A DNA stretch of 64,000 nucleotides from Tritrichomonas musculus. Lineage: Eukaryota; Parabasalia; Tritrichomonadida; Tritrichomonadidae. Below, in pieces: positions 47,155 through 56,750 of the stretch; positions within the stretch are counted from its first letter, which is position 1, and each line of letters begins with the position of its first letter. Location: contig JAPFFF010000005.1 of the NCBI GenBank assembly GCA_039105265.1, forward strand, positions 5,999,501 through 6,063,500, written 5' to 3'. The notes under the pieces are model-generated. The model was given only the letters and a program-made list of their open reading frames with translations. It was not told where the DNA came from and searched no databases. A program made the position numbers and the translations under genes.

Positions 47155-49357
47155 TTTCATAAAGTGACCCATTTGATGACTCATTTGATGTGAAACTCTT
47201 ATCTTCATTGATGGAATATGTATTTAACTTGATTACTTCACCCTCATTGTCCACTTTGGTTTCAACTTCTAATGTACCTTTCAATGCATCAGTATAATAT
47301 CTGTGACAATATTTCTCATTTGGGATCTCAATGATGGTATCGACATATGTCAATTCTTTAATTATTTCTCTTGATTGATTCACAGATTTGTCTCTAACGA
47401 CTTCATCAATATCTTCTAATTCGATTCCATCATCTTTATCAGCATCTTTGGCAAATGATAGTTTAGAAAGACCTTTAATTCCATCAATAGAGATTTGCAA
47501 TAGATCTCCAGCACCGACTTTCCCAAATGTAAATACAGATGATCCAATGTTAACGAACTTGCCGGCAATGTAATCAAACCAGCTGAATTTAGGTTGCATG
47601 TCATCAAATTCTTTCTGCAAACGATTACAATATTTCTCTAAAGATGATATGTCGTTAACAGCTATATCAACAACATTCCCTAACGAATTCAATTCAAAGA
47701 TATGTGATTCAATGTTCTCTCCAATGACTATTCCAGATGTTTGGATATTGAAGTTTGTCATCAATGTTGTGCAAGATTCAGGTCTAGGTGATACAGAATA
47801 GTAACCCGTTGAAGCTAGAAACTCAAATGTATTGCCACCTGGGTATTCAATATTTTCATCAATTGGGATGTTGAATTCTGGTGATGCCATCATGTAAACT
47901 CTCAAATTATCAGAATCTGTTTCAATGAATGATTCATAACGGTAAGGGATATATTCAAAATAGTTGTCGGTTTTGATCTCATATGTATGCTCATGCTTCC
48001 ATGAATATGTGAATCCAATGATGAATTCATAAGTATGTCCACCAAGTGTTAATGTAGCAGAATAGTCTCCACTCTTATCTTCATTGCATCCAAACCATAC
48101 ACGCCAGACATCATTGGTTTCATCTGGATCACCCATTCTAGTATTGGAACTATATGTTATCATACCTTTGTCAAGCATCATCTTTAATGGATTCCCGGAT
48201 TCATAATTGATTAGACCCTTCAAAGCAAATATGTTAGCAGCATTCTTCTTGATTGAAATGTATGGAATGTCTCTATTCAAGGATCCATATGAATTCTCTT
48301 TATGCATCTTCAGTGGAATGTTAACGCAATAATTGGTACCAATCCATTTACCTCCAGATTTAGTAAGCTTGTAATGAGTCCCAAATACGTTATCATGAAG
48401 CTCGAATGTCTGTCCTTCAATGAGTGAATTGAATGAATCGGAACCAGGATTATATCCCCAGTCAGCATAATATAAACCATTTGCAGTATCCAAATTGTAA
48501 TCCCCGATTGACTTGATTGTATAGAAATCTGGTAATGGAGACCTATAGAGTTTGAAGCAATTGTCAGCATCAATGAGATTACACTTGAGATTCATTAATG
48601 TATCGTTACCTCCATCGCTTTGTGAATCTTTAATAATTGCAATTTGATGCATTTTCCCAACGAATTTGATCTTCATGAATCCATCAGTATATAGTTCAAA
48701 TGGGTCATAGATTGCAGATTTCGACATGTATATTCGAGGTTTTGATTCATTGCTGATGTACTTCAATTGATATTTGGAATCGCTTTGTGAATCTGTGATG
48801 TATTCAATAATGGGATTTGTGAATCTATTTTGGGTGTCACATGAAATATAAGCATTCTCAATTTCAAGATTCTTTGGAAAGATGATCTCAAAGACTTGTC
48901 CACTTACAGATCCAGAGTAATCAATCTCAAGAATGTTGTATGTTGAACCGTCCTGAGAATCCGAATCACTTAATTTATGGATATTATTTGCATCGATAAT
49001 GAATTCATCACAACCTTCTTCATAAGTCATTACACTTTCAATAGCAGATGGAGGAGCATTCTCTAAAGTTGAAATTCTATCTTCATGGTCAGCAAGTTTG
49101 GTCCCATGTGTATCGATAACAGTTCGATGTGATTGAATGTCGTTAGTTATATCTGTCAATGCTTTCCCAAATGTTTCGAAACATTCTTTGACACTTTGAG
49201 GTTCACCATATTCTTCACCAATGAATATTTTACAACTACCATCGATTGTTGCATCACCTTTAACATGAATTGAATCAAATATTCCATCACCACCTTTGCC
49301 AGAACCTCCTATCAAGGCTCCATCTAATGCATTTTGTTTGGTTAATATTGCAGTCAT
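47141..49357 (-). CDS. Fibre-like protein (element C)
   Basis: 738 aa, ATG on the minus strand at 49357. An N-terminal Gly-rich anchor (ALIGGSGKGGDGIFDSIHVK, GDATIDGSCKIFIGEEYGEP) and a short coiled coil (HRTVIDTHGTKLADHEDRIS) precede a long beta-rich body. A second helical region (ISSLEKYCNRLQKEFDDM) is followed by a C-terminal basic end. The layout, including the blocks 'DA.N.fKLy' and 'W.g.n', is shared with the 1,049-aa protein of element B. It is probably a virion spike or fibre, with trimeric coiled coil and receptor-binding part; this is inferred from architecture. Confidence 0.6.
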   Translation of the reverse strand: MTAILTKQNALDGALIGGSGKGGDGIFDSIHVKGDATIDGSCKIFIGEEYGEPQSVKECFETFGKALTDITNDIQSHRTVIDTHGTKLADHEDRISTLENAPPSAIESVMTYEEGCDEFIIDANNIHKLSDSDSQDGSTYNILEIDYSGSVSGQVFEIIFPKNLEIENAYISCDTQNRFTNPIIEYITDSQSDSKYQLKYISNESKPRIYMSKSAIYDPFELYTDGFMKIKFVGKMHQIAIIKDSQSDGGNDTLMNLKCNLIDADNCFKLYRSPLPDFYTIKSIGDYNLDTANGLYYADWGYNPGSDSFNSLIEGQTFELHDNVFGTHYKLTKSGGKWIGTNYCVNIPLKMHKENSYGSLNRDIPYISIKKNAANIFALKGLINYESGNPLKMMLDKGMITYSSNTRMGDPDETNDVWRVWFGCNEDKSGDYSATLTLGGHTYEFIIGFTYSWKHEHTYEIKTDNYFEYIPYRYESFIETDSDNLRVYMMASPEFNIPIDENIEYPGGNTFEFLASTGYYSVSPRPESCTTLMTNFNIQTSGIVIGENIESHIFELNSLGNVVDIAVNDISSLEKYCNRLQKEFDDMQPKFSWFDYIAGKFVNIGSSVFTFGKVGAGDLLQISIDGIKGLSKLSFAKDADKDDGIELEDIDEVVRDKSVNQSREIIKELTYVDTIIEIPNEKYCHRYYTDALKGTLEVETKVDNEGEVIKLNTYSINEDKSFTSNESSNGSLYEITYH

Positions 49358-49417
49358 TTATCTTAATGTTAAACTATTTTGCACTATACATCTCAATTAA
49401 TTTTATGTTAATCCAAA

Positions 49418-50392
49418 ATGAGTGGTTTATTTGGAGGAAGACATCCACCAGGTACAGGTTCAAACAGACGAAATCCATCTGGAACAAACAATAATTCATC
49501 TGGAACAAACAATAATCCATACAGCTTCCAATCATCAAACAATAATGGGTTCAAATTCCCATCTAACAACAACTCCCAACCATCAAACAATAACAATAAC
49601 AATAATTATTTCAATTTAGATGAATTTTATGATCCTTCAATGGATTTCAATAAAAATATGGTTAATACCAAAACAATGAGTCAGAATGGAAATCAATTAC
49701 AAGCTACATTAACAGAGCCAAATCAGAATGCATTACAAGTTATTGAACATAATAGTGATAACAATAAAGTAGTTGCATTAGCACATATTCAAGCCAATGC
49801 TAAACATGATGAAGATATTCTGAAAGATAATCAAAATAATCGTCAATTCCAATTAGCCCAAACTGCTAACAACAACTATCCTCAAAATCTTCAAGCATAT
49901 ACAAATCACCAGAATGCAATGCATAAAAATGAAATGGAAAAATATAAGAAAAGATCAACTACGATTGCAAGTTTAGATAACTCAGCTTATCTTGAAAGTG
50001 TTCACAATTACTTTAAGCAAATATGTTTGAATCAAGGTATTGAGCTAGATAATCCTCATTTGATGCTCACTAGTGGTCATACAGGATTGTTTACAGAGCC
50101 AGAATTAAATGCCCATTGTTACAAGAGATCAATGATATTTTATGGTGTTGCCTCATATGATCACGAAGATTCGAAAGTAACAATATATTATATTGATGGC
50201 CATAGACCTGATGTCATCAAATTAGGGAAAGGCTATTATCCATCATTCTCAAAATGCCGAAATTATAAAGATATACTTTTAGTTAGATTTGGAATAGACC
50301 CATTGGTCAAGAAACCTGGTAAAATTGAAATTTGTTCAGAATGGAAATGCAGTGATTTGATTCCATGTGACATTCCATGCAACATTGTATGA
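49418..50392 (+). CDS. Hypothetical Asn/Gln-rich protein with C-terminal domain (element C)
   Basis: 324 aa, ATG at 49418, 60 bases from the divergent fibre gene, so both may share a promoter. The first 60 residues are Asn/Ser/Pro low complexity. A helical Gln/Asn-rich centre (DEDILKDNQNNRQFQLAQ) follows. The C-terminal 130 residues are folded-looking (YLESVHNYFKQICLNQGIEL, MIFYGVASYDHEDSKVTIYY, SEWKCSDLIPCDIPC). No family recognised. Confidence 0.55.
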   Translation: MSGLFGGRHPPGTGSNRRNPSGTNNNSSGTNNNPYSFQSSNNNGFKFPSNNNSQPSNNNNNNNYFNLDEFYDPSMDFNKNMVNTKTMSQNGNQLQATLTEPNQNALQVIEHNSDNNKVVALAHIQANAKHDEDILKDNQNNRQFQLAQTANNNYPQNLQAYTNHQNAMHKNEMEKYKKRSTTIASLDNSAYLESVHNYFKQICLNQGIELDNPHLMLTSGHTGLFTEPELNAHCYKRSMIFYGVASYDHEDSKVTIYYIDGHRPDVIKLGKGYYPSFSKCRNYKDILLVRFGIDPLVKKPGKIEICSEWKCSDLIPCDIPCNIV

Positions 50393-50513
50393 GTACATGT
50401 TTATCCAGCATTGATGTTATGAAAGAAATTTGTTCAAATAGATGCAAGGGTTTCATAAATGAAATATTTTGATTTAAGAATCGGTTATCATTATTTTTAA
50501 TGTCGACACAAAG

Positions 50514-51683
50514 ATGTCAGATGAACAACCAGCAATTGAAGGAGGTGAACGTCCACCAGAATTACCCCCACCAGAAGAAGAAGGTGAACGTCCATGGCGT
50601 TGGCAATTCAATCATGCACCATTCAATGAATTCGAAGCCGGTGTAAAAATTAAAAGTAGGCCAACACATAAAGCTAAGATACCCATTGGATTCAATTATA
50701 CTCCTGAAGAAGTTAATAATTATACACTTAAGAACCTAGTTAGCAGTAAGATGGCACGTGATATTGTTAGATCCACTAAATTCATGCCAGGTGCATTTGA
50801 GATTTGGAATAAAAATCCAAAAGGTGGAAACAATAAATATAGAGGTGGAGCAGAAGATCTCGATGGAGACAAAATATCAGAATTTGTTGTTAGACGTGAT
50901 GGTAAAATTGTTGCTGTTAATGGATATACAACTAAGAATTCTGATGCAGTCTTCAAGAATTTGTATTACACTGGTCACGATACGAAAGACAAACGTAAAG
51001 AACAAAGCTTTAAAGATTGGATCTATAATGATTACTATGGACCTGTATATAATGATGACTATTCAGAGGTTACTAGATGGGCTCATCATGATCCAAAAAT
51101 ACATAAAGCATGGAGTAAGAGAATGAATATTCATGCACCATCAAAATCATTATCATCATATCAAGCATTTGCACGTTACATTGTTGCCCCAGCATGCAAA
51201 CAAGCATTTCTTGAACTCGGTGGAGGTACTGAAGAAGGTGCCAAATTTGCTCGTAAAGTTGCTGTAGAAGTAAGTCAAAGTAAAGCATTTGAAGCATCAC
51301 TTGCAGCAGCAATGTATGCAGCATTAGTTAAAGATCCATGTTTGTCTCAGATGCAAGATCTTAAAGAAAGACAGAATGAATTCGTTGTATTGAAACAACA
51401 ATATGAACCAAATTACAACATTGATTTCGAATCTGATAATGTTGCAGAAACCCCAGAATATAAAGCATTTGAGAAATGGCTCTTTGCAAAACCATCTGTT
51501 AAACAAGCTGTTAGAACCTATATGCATGATGTATTAACCACTTCCAAAGAAGAATATATTAATACCATTAAAGGTCAAATCATCACATATCTTAATGAAC
51601 ATGTTAAGGGATATAGACAAAAATATGATGAAGACTTTGCAGCAGCCAAAGAAAAAGCCAGACAAAGGTATGGATTTGATTAA
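50514..51683 (+). CDS. Hypothetical protein, 389 aa (element C)
   Basis: ATG at 50514. Pro/Glu-rich start (GERPPELPPPEEEGERPWRW), a middle part with GAFEIWNKNPKGGNNKYRGG and IVAVNGYTTKNSDAVFKNLYY, and a helical C-terminal half (AFARYIVAPACKQAFLELGG, ASLAAAMYAALVKDP, YINTIKGQIITYLNEHVKGY). No DDE, tyrosine-recombinase or protease signature found. As the largest unassigned gene of an element without a recognised integrase, it is a candidate for a diverged recombinase or a structural protein. Confidence 0.55.
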   Translation: MSDEQPAIEGGERPPELPPPEEEGERPWRWQFNHAPFNEFEAGVKIKSRPTHKAKIPIGFNYTPEEVNNYTLKNLVSSKMARDIVRSTKFMPGAFEIWNKNPKGGNNKYRGGAEDLDGDKISEFVVRRDGKIVAVNGYTTKNSDAVFKNLYYTGHDTKDKRKEQSFKDWIYNDYYGPVYNDDYSEVTRWAHHDPKIHKAWSKRMNIHAPSKSLSSYQAFARYIVAPACKQAFLELGGGTEEGAKFARKVAVEVSQSKAFEASLAAAMYAALVKDPCLSQMQDLKERQNEFVVLKQQYEPNYNIDFESDNVAETPEYKAFEKWLFAKPSVKQAVRTYMHDVLTTSKEEYINTIKGQIITYLNEHVKGYRQKYDEDFAAAKEKARQRYGFD

Positions 51684-51694
51684 ATATATTCTTA

Positions 51695-52510
51695 TTAGCT
51701 TACATTTCCATTATTGCAATCGATTACAATCTTTTGATGTTTATTCATATTTTTGTATCGTTCATACAATTCATCAAACGATATGCTCATAGGAATCTGA
51801 TGAGTAATATATCTCAACTGCTCTTTTGAATATGTCCCAAATACGAATACTGTAGAGACATTTGATTTAATGGTTGTTGATAACGATTTCCAGAACTGGA
51901 CATTCAAGAAGAATGATATATGGTTATGTCGACATGTAGTCATCAGATTATTGAAATATGATTTCTCATTTGCAAGTAATTTGTTATTAGCAATATCATC
52001 AAATAGTATCAATGTATGCAACATTGGTTCACGAAAATCATTAACTTTCAATGCTCTGAATATCTCGATTCGTTGTTCATCAATGATTTTGTCTTCAAGG
52101 TGTTCCTTCCGGATTGTGTAATACAGTTGCTTATAATTCAACAAAGCATTAACGTATTCTTCAGCATTCTCTTGAGAAACATATGCTATTGGTATTTCAA
52201 TGAGTTCCCTTAATGACTCAAATGTAACATCTTTCTGCTCACCAGTTTTGGATACATATATGAGAAGATGTGCAGCATTTGGAATTGACGCTATTTTAAT
52301 GATTTCTTCAATTGCTGATAACGTCTTTCCCGAACCTTGTTTGCCAACGAATATATTCACAGAATTATAGTAAATATTGATGTCTTTGTGAATCTTTCTG
52401 ATCAATGCATTCGTGATCTGTTTCTTGTTCTTATTCAGACAATCTCTAACCATATCATGAACGTAATCAAAAGAGTCTGATGAATCCGAGTCAAACCTTT
52501 GTTTAAACAT
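51695..52510 (-). CDS. Packaging ATPase, diverged (element C)
   Basis: 271 aa, ATG on the minus strand at 52510. Walker A NIFVGKQGSGKTLSAIEE, Walker B TLILFDDIANNKLL, then MTTCRHNHISFFLNVQFWKS as the following sensor strand, the same arrangement as the A/B ATPases but with little sequence identity. It lies tail-to-tail with the 389-aa gene, 11 bases apart. Confidence 0.85.
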   Translation of the reverse strand: MFKQRFDSDSSDSFDYVHDMVRDCLNKNKKQITNALIRKIHKDINIYYNSVNIFVGKQGSGKTLSAIEEIIKIASIPNAAHLLIYVSKTGEQKDVTFESLRELIEIPIAYVSQENAEEYVNALLNYKQLYYTIRKEHLEDKIIDEQRIEIFRALKVNDFREPMLHTLILFDDIANNKLLANEKSYFNNLMTTCRHNHISFFLNVQFWKSLSTTIKSNVSTVFVFGTYSKEQLRYITHQIPMSISFDELYERYKNMNKHQKIVIDCNNGNVS

Positions 52511-52539
52511 TTACAACCAATTAAAATGGTTCGATTTAG

Positions 52540-52852
52540 AGGTTAATTTCCTGCAGGACCGAATTCGGGCTAGCATAGAATACCTTCAAATTTGGTTCAT
52601 TTTAGAAGGCCTCGAGAAGGTGGTCGGATTTAACCATCATCGAAATCATCAATGAAAATGGGTGTGCGCGATTTCACGCGGACCTCAAAACCTAATGAAA
52701 ATGGATCCAAAAATAGGTGTGGACGAAATTGTCCGGACCCAAAATCCTAATGAAAACACGAGTGGACGAAATCGTCCGGTCATCAAAAACCTTCAAAAAT
52801 ACATCATTTACTCCATCTCATCAACGTTGTACACAATTGCACATCCTTCAAT
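52540..52852. repeat. Non-coding stretch with palindromes and about three hairpin repeat units (element C)
   Basis: Between two minus-strand genes. Short palindromes CCTGCAGG, CCGAATTCGG, GCTAGC, AGGCCT and CTCGAG crowd at 52549-52615. From about 52651, three repeats of a roughly 45-55 bp unit start AATGAAAA and end near CCTAATG or AACCT. Each has a hairpin-like core: CGCG-ATTTCA-CGCG, GGAC-GAAATT-GTCC and GGAC-GAAATC-GTCC. No gene is supported here. Confidence 0.55.
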
Positions 52853-53224
52853 TTAACCATTATTGATAGCCTTAACAATCTCGTTAATGGCATTCTTAAT
52901 AGCAACTATATCAGCCTTAATACTCTCAATACTTTGTGAATGTTCAGCAATTTCGTTATTGATATCTTTGATTTCTTCATGATGTATCGTTTGGTCTTGA
53001 TCATTTACCGTTTCATCTACCTGTTTCTTGACAGCTTTCTTCAAACACAACACCCCTTTGATTTTCGTTATACGATATCCCTCAATGTAATACATCTTAT
53101 TAAGTTTATGAGTCGTAATCTTATCAATCTCGTCTTTATTTTTAGCATACCATAAATTGAATTCATCTGGAGTGTTAAATGTTTTCAAGTATTCTTTAAT
53201 AGGTCCAATCACTTTTACTTCCAT
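52853..53224 (-). CDS. Hypothetical helical protein, 123 aa (element C)
   Basis: ATG on the minus strand at 53224. The N-terminal half has a beta-like start (EVKVIGPIKEYLKTF) and a KIKGVLCLKKAVKK core. The C-terminal half is a coiled coil (EIKDINNEIAEHSQSIESIK, ADIVAIKNAINEIVKAINNG). It may be a small virion or scaffolding protein. No family recognised. Confidence 0.5.
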   Translation of the reverse strand: MEVKVIGPIKEYLKTFNTPDEFNLWYAKNKDEIDKITTHKLNKMYYIEGYRITKIKGVLCLKKAVKKQVDETVNDQDQTIHHEEIKDINNEIAEHSQSIESIKADIVAIKNAINEIVKAINNG

Positions 53225-53278
53225 TTAATGTCCATTAAAATAAACAATCACATTTAATCATCAATGAACTCATTTAAG

Positions 53279-53641
53279 TCACTTCAAGATTGGAGTTAGC
53301 CTACCTTTATTCCCACCAAGAATTGGTCTTTGAATCATTTCCACCTTATTGTTTGAATCATCATTAATCGTTGAATCGAAATTTGTGAAATCTATTGGTA
53401 AAGGCTTTAATTTGGTTGGATTTGTTTTAGGTGGATTTGGTGCAACTTTATTGAGCAAGTAATCGGCTCCATTAGCAATACTATTAACGATTCCACCAAC
53501 TGTATCACCAAACATAGGCCCAACTTTTCGTGCTATTTCAATTCCCTTACGAATGTATGGAGATGCTTTCTTTATGAAATTCTTCCCTTTCACCAGCAAG
53601 TTCTTAAACCATGTCCCAAATGCCATTTTCTTTGGATTCAT
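53279..53641 (-). CDS. pVI-like small virion protein candidate (element C)
   Basis: 120 aa, ATG on the minus strand at 53641. A strongly amphipathic basic N-terminus (FGTWFKNLLVKGKNFIKKAS), a Gly-rich helix (GPMFGDTVGGIVNSIANGAD), then a Pro-rich end with ILGG-N close to the C-terminus. ILGG-N fits the (M/I/L)-x-G-G|x consensus cut by adenovirus-type proteases. Composition parallels the small virion proteins of A and B. The membrane-active pVI analogy is inference. Confidence 0.5.
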   Translation of the reverse strand: MNPKKMAFGTWFKNLLVKGKNFIKKASPYIRKGIEIARKVGPMFGDTVGGIVNSIANGADYLLNKVAPNPPKTNPTKLKPLPIDFTNFDSTINDDSNNKVEMIQRPILGGNKGRLTPILK

Positions 53642-53668
53642 ATTAAAATTCTAAAAATACAACTTCAC

Positions 53669-55387
53669 ATGAATCTTTTTTTAATCACAACTCAAAGAAT
53701 GACATATCAGAATGCTCAACTCAAGAACACCGGTAATGATGAAGGTGATGTTCTCAAATTCTTCCAATCAAAACTTCGAAACCTCATTGCTCACAATGGT
53801 GGAGATCATACATTTGGTTGGTTTACTGAGGACGTTGACGACAAAGATGCACCAATGCCAATCGGTACAAAAACAAAAATCAAATGGACTCATCAAGGAC
53901 ATACCATCTCACAAATGGAAAAGAATTTCGTTACTGCCAAACTCAATCTCGTTGTCCAACTCAACAAAACACTTAATCTTGAAGGCGATACAGCTAACCT
54001 TAACCGTATATTCATTGGTTTCAAACATGCAGTAGAACTCTTTAGTGATGCTCGTTTATGGATCGACAACGTAATGCTCAAAGAATACCAGCAAGACGAA
54101 CTCATCAGAGAATCATTTGCATACAACTCAATCAAACCAATCGATGCCAAAGAACCAGCCAAACATCGTTACTCATTATGGGAAAACACATCTAGAATGT
54201 CTCCATCAGTGTGTGGTGTTTACGTTCCACTTACTTTATTAGCTGATGGTAATGCTCATCGAATCACATTTGAAGCATCCATTTACTTTACCGATCAACT
54301 TGCATTCCAAGCATGGCAACTCTATCCAAACTCCATCTGTGGTGAAATCGAAGAAGAAATCAAATCATCAACAGAAGCACTCGTATGGCATCAAGTTCAA
54401 CCATCTGTAGTCAAAGAAATCGAAGAACTCCTCAACTGTTCCATCATCGAACAAGACGTACCAGCCAACATGACCATCTCCAACAAATTCTCTCAAATTG
54501 GATCCCCATCAACCATCGTCACTGAATACAAATTATCTGATGCCCCTCAAGATGGTTCAAATGATTTGCTAAATGAAGGTTACCAAACACTCCCAGTCCT
54601 TGGTGATTCCTCTAAAGTTATTGCTTACAAGACCGAAGAAGTCATCCTAAACTGCCGTGGAGGTACCATCGTTACCATGAAATCAGATCTTGCCGGCTTT
54701 GGTGTCAAACCTGATTGCCTCAATGGACTCATCCGTGAACTCAATACACCTCTCCTCATTCCATCCCAACAGCTCGTTCGTGAAGGCTTCCAAGGTCTAG
54801 CCACTGATGCAGGTCTCGATGTTTCCAAATCAATTGCTCTCTCGAATGCCACCAACATCACAGTCATGTTCCCTAAAAGAACTAATGAAATAACTTGCTT
54901 CGACAACATCATGTACCAGAACGTTCAACTCACCATCAACAACGTCAAATACCCAGACACAGAGTTTGATTCCACCATCGGACCACGTTTCTATCAATAC
55001 CAACTCATCTCAAACGAATTAGACGGTTCTCTCAGACCATCCCACGAACTTGAAGACTCATGGACAATGTCATTGAATGCCCCAGATGGAACTCGTTACA
55101 AGAACACCATAAGTGATGCCACTAGCTTCTGCATTAACTTCCAACTCGAACGAACCAACTCTGGATATGTATTCGATGGCGTTGACACAGGCGGAAACAC
55201 AGTCACAATCAAATTCAAAGGCCAACCATTATATCGAGGTGCTAACGATACATACTACAACTTTGACTTGTCAAACCCTGGTGCTCATCCACCCCCTCCT
55301 GAGGCTTGGATTTGTACAGACACTTACTTCACATGGCAAAGGGGAGCAGTTAAGTACTTTACCAATACTCCAGAAGGATATGCATAA
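53669..55387 (+). CDS. Major capsid protein candidate (element C)
   Basis: 572 aa from ATG 53669; ATG 53699 (MTYQNAQLKNTG) is an alternative and perhaps better start. Beta-rich throughout. LNRIFIGFKHAVELFSDARL, VYVPLTLLADGNAHRITFEA and FTDQLAFQAWQLYP align in order with the 'FGFKDA', 'RRFLPLSN' and 'GKIELRLFFS' blocks of the element B capsid protein, though identity is low. Codon use is more C-rich than its neighbours, as expected of a highly expressed gene. Double jelly-roll assignment needs a structure prediction. Confidence 0.65.
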   Translation: MNLFLITTQRMTYQNAQLKNTGNDEGDVLKFFQSKLRNLIAHNGGDHTFGWFTEDVDDKDAPMPIGTKTKIKWTHQGHTISQMEKNFVTAKLNLVVQLNKTLNLEGDTANLNRIFIGFKHAVELFSDARLWIDNVMLKEYQQDELIRESFAYNSIKPIDAKEPAKHRYSLWENTSRMSPSVCGVYVPLTLLADGNAHRITFEASIYFTDQLAFQAWQLYPNSICGEIEEEIKSSTEALVWHQVQPSVVKEIEELLNCSIIEQDVPANMTISNKFSQIGSPSTIVTEYKLSDAPQDGSNDLLNEGYQTLPVLGDSSKVIAYKTEEVILNCRGGTIVTMKSDLAGFGVKPDCLNGLIRELNTPLLIPSQQLVREGFQGLATDAGLDVSKSIALSNATNITVMFPKRTNEITCFDNIMYQNVQLTINNVKYPDTEFDSTIGPRFYQYQLISNELDGSLRPSHELEDSWTMSLNAPDGTRYKNTISDATSFCINFQLERTNSGYVFDGVDTGGNTVTIKFKGQPLYRGANDTYYNFDLSNPGAHPPPPEAWICTDTYFTWQRGAVKYFTNTPEGYA

Positions 55388-55436
55388 AGAGAGATTCATT
55401 CAAAAATATCGTTCATGTTAACCTTTATTTTTGCAT

Positions 55437-55778
55437 TTAGTAGATCAATTTGAGGAATACTTTAAAGTCATCAGGCTTGATTTCATTACCTTTCGTGTCA
55501 GTGAAATATATCTTGAAGTCCCTCTTGTTTCCTATATATTCATATTTACGATTATCATCTGGAGGCACCAGATTCGCATACCACAAAAGACTATCACAAT
55601 ACTTGTCTCTTTGAATGAACGTTGCATGGCATTCTGTCTCGCCATCTAGATAACCGTTACATGTAGCCCTACAGTACTGAAAAACGACATATTTACGATT
55701 CTTTGAATACACAAAATCGATCGGAAACTGGTTCTCATAAGTGTCAGTTATAAAGTAAGTCTTAGTTGTTGGTTCCAT
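55437..55778 (-). CDS. Hypothetical beta-rich protein, 113 aa (element C)
   Basis: ATG on the minus strand at 55778, ending about 50 bases from the capsid gene end. Strand-like segments TKTYFITDTYENQFPIDFVY, KYVVFQYCRATCNG and RDFKIYFTDTKGNEIK with five cysteines. It may be a minor capsid or cement protein; no family recognised. Confidence 0.5.
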   Translation of the reverse strand: MEPTTKTYFITDTYENQFPIDFVYSKNRKYVVFQYCRATCNGYLDGETECHATFIQRDKYCDSLLWYANLVPPDDNRKYEYIGNKRDFKIYFTDTKGNEIKPDDFKVFLKLIY

Positions 55779-55788
55779 TTCGTATTCA

Positions 55789-56139
55789 TTAAATTTTCAC
55801 ATCATCTCAGACCACTTTATCGCAAAACTTATGATCCCTATCTGCCCCTTCCAACCCTTCAAATCAACCCTCACATCTCCACTTCCAAGACCTCCGGTGA
55901 TTTTAGACCTAACTTCCCAGTCCTTCACTTTCGAATCATTTCTCAAGGATCACATAAATTCATCACCAACCCTTCATTCCCGAATCCAATCCGAACTCCA
56001 TAGACACCCAATTCTTAACACCAACCCAGCAACGGGAATCGTTAACGAATTCTCAAGGTTTCCAATCTGATCCCTTCAAAATGACGTGAAAGTGGGGAGT
56101 TTAGACCGAAGGTCTAAAATCACCTCTTTTATATGTAGT
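55789..56139. repeat. Right terminal inverted repeat of element C, 351 bp
   Basis: Inverted copy of 42834-43184 with one difference seen. It carries the same hairpin (56100-56118) and ends CTTTTATATGTAGT immediately before the ACAGA duplication. Confidence 0.92.
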
Positions 56140-56144
56140 ACAGA
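56140..56144. repeat. Target-site duplication ACAGA, right of element C
   Basis: Direct repeat of 42829-42833. Together they show that element C entered by a staggered cut of 5 bp. Confidence 0.8.
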
Positions 56145-56750
56145 TTTGAATATTTGGTATTTTGTTAAGTCTATATCAGATAAGTTAATATATGGAAAGA
56201 ATCCACCATCTGGACTTTCTCTGTATTCCTCATCTATTTCTATTTCTTCTTCATATAATTTCCCTTTGTTGTCTTGCTTATCTATTGTGAATGTTGTTTG
56301 TTTCCCTTTCCTTTTGTTTTTGATGAATAGTAATTGATATTTTGCTGGAATGAATACATTACCAACCCAAGGATTATTATCTGAGCAGTCATCATTTAAA
56401 TCTATTGTACCAGAAATATGTCCTATTGTTGTGTCAATATTTCGTGCTGATGAGATGGTAAACCATTTATAATCTTCACCATCTAGTGATTCACTTTTTA
56501 CCACTACATTCTTTTTATTCTTCTTGTGTAATTGCCTTAGCATCTCAGTGAATGCTAATCTTTTATCTTCATTATCTCCAATGTCTATTTCAAATGATAT
56601 TTCTTTATTTGCCTTTTGCATAAATTCCTTCATCTGTTTTTTAAATTTTGGTTTCTCTTTAATATTTTTGATTCTTTCTTTGTATTCTTTTCTGGCTTCA
56701 GTTTTTGCAGTGGAGTAGAGGTCAACTGAGATGTCAAAGAGGTAAGTCAT
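56145..56750 (-). pseudogene. DNA polymerase B, beginning of the gene on the far side of element C (element B)
   Basis: Starts at ATG 56750 on the minus strand. The N-terminal region contains a basic coiled segment (EARKEYKERIKNIKEKPKFK), a CFIPAKYQLLFI-like 'GNVFIPAKYQLLFIKNKRKG' strand pair and an acidic EEEIEIDEEY block. It has no polymerase motif itself, as expected for the N-terminal part of these enzymes. It is separated from the rest of the gene (40239-42828) by the insertion of element C. Confidence 0.8.

Larger units (their letters stand above)
42834..56139. mobile_element. Element C: Polinton-like element inserted in element B, looks whole
   Basis: 13,306 bp with 351-bp terminal inverted repeats and flanking ACAGA duplications, lying inside the polymerase gene of element B. 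Content: polymerase B (plus), fibre-like protein (minus), 324-aa and 389-aa proteins (plus), packaging ATPase (minus), two small proteins (minus), capsid candidate (plus), and a small protein (minus). All frames are open, so it looks whole; no breaks seen. The near-identity of the inverted repeats points to a young insertion. No RVE integrase, tyrosine recombinase or protease was recognised. Its polymerase, ATPase and capsid genes are only distantly related to those of A and B. Confidence 0.9.

Noticed and set aside
52549-52615. Vector or linker contamination
   Set aside because: The palindromes are embedded between element genes and natural repeat units, and no known vector backbone sequence is visible.
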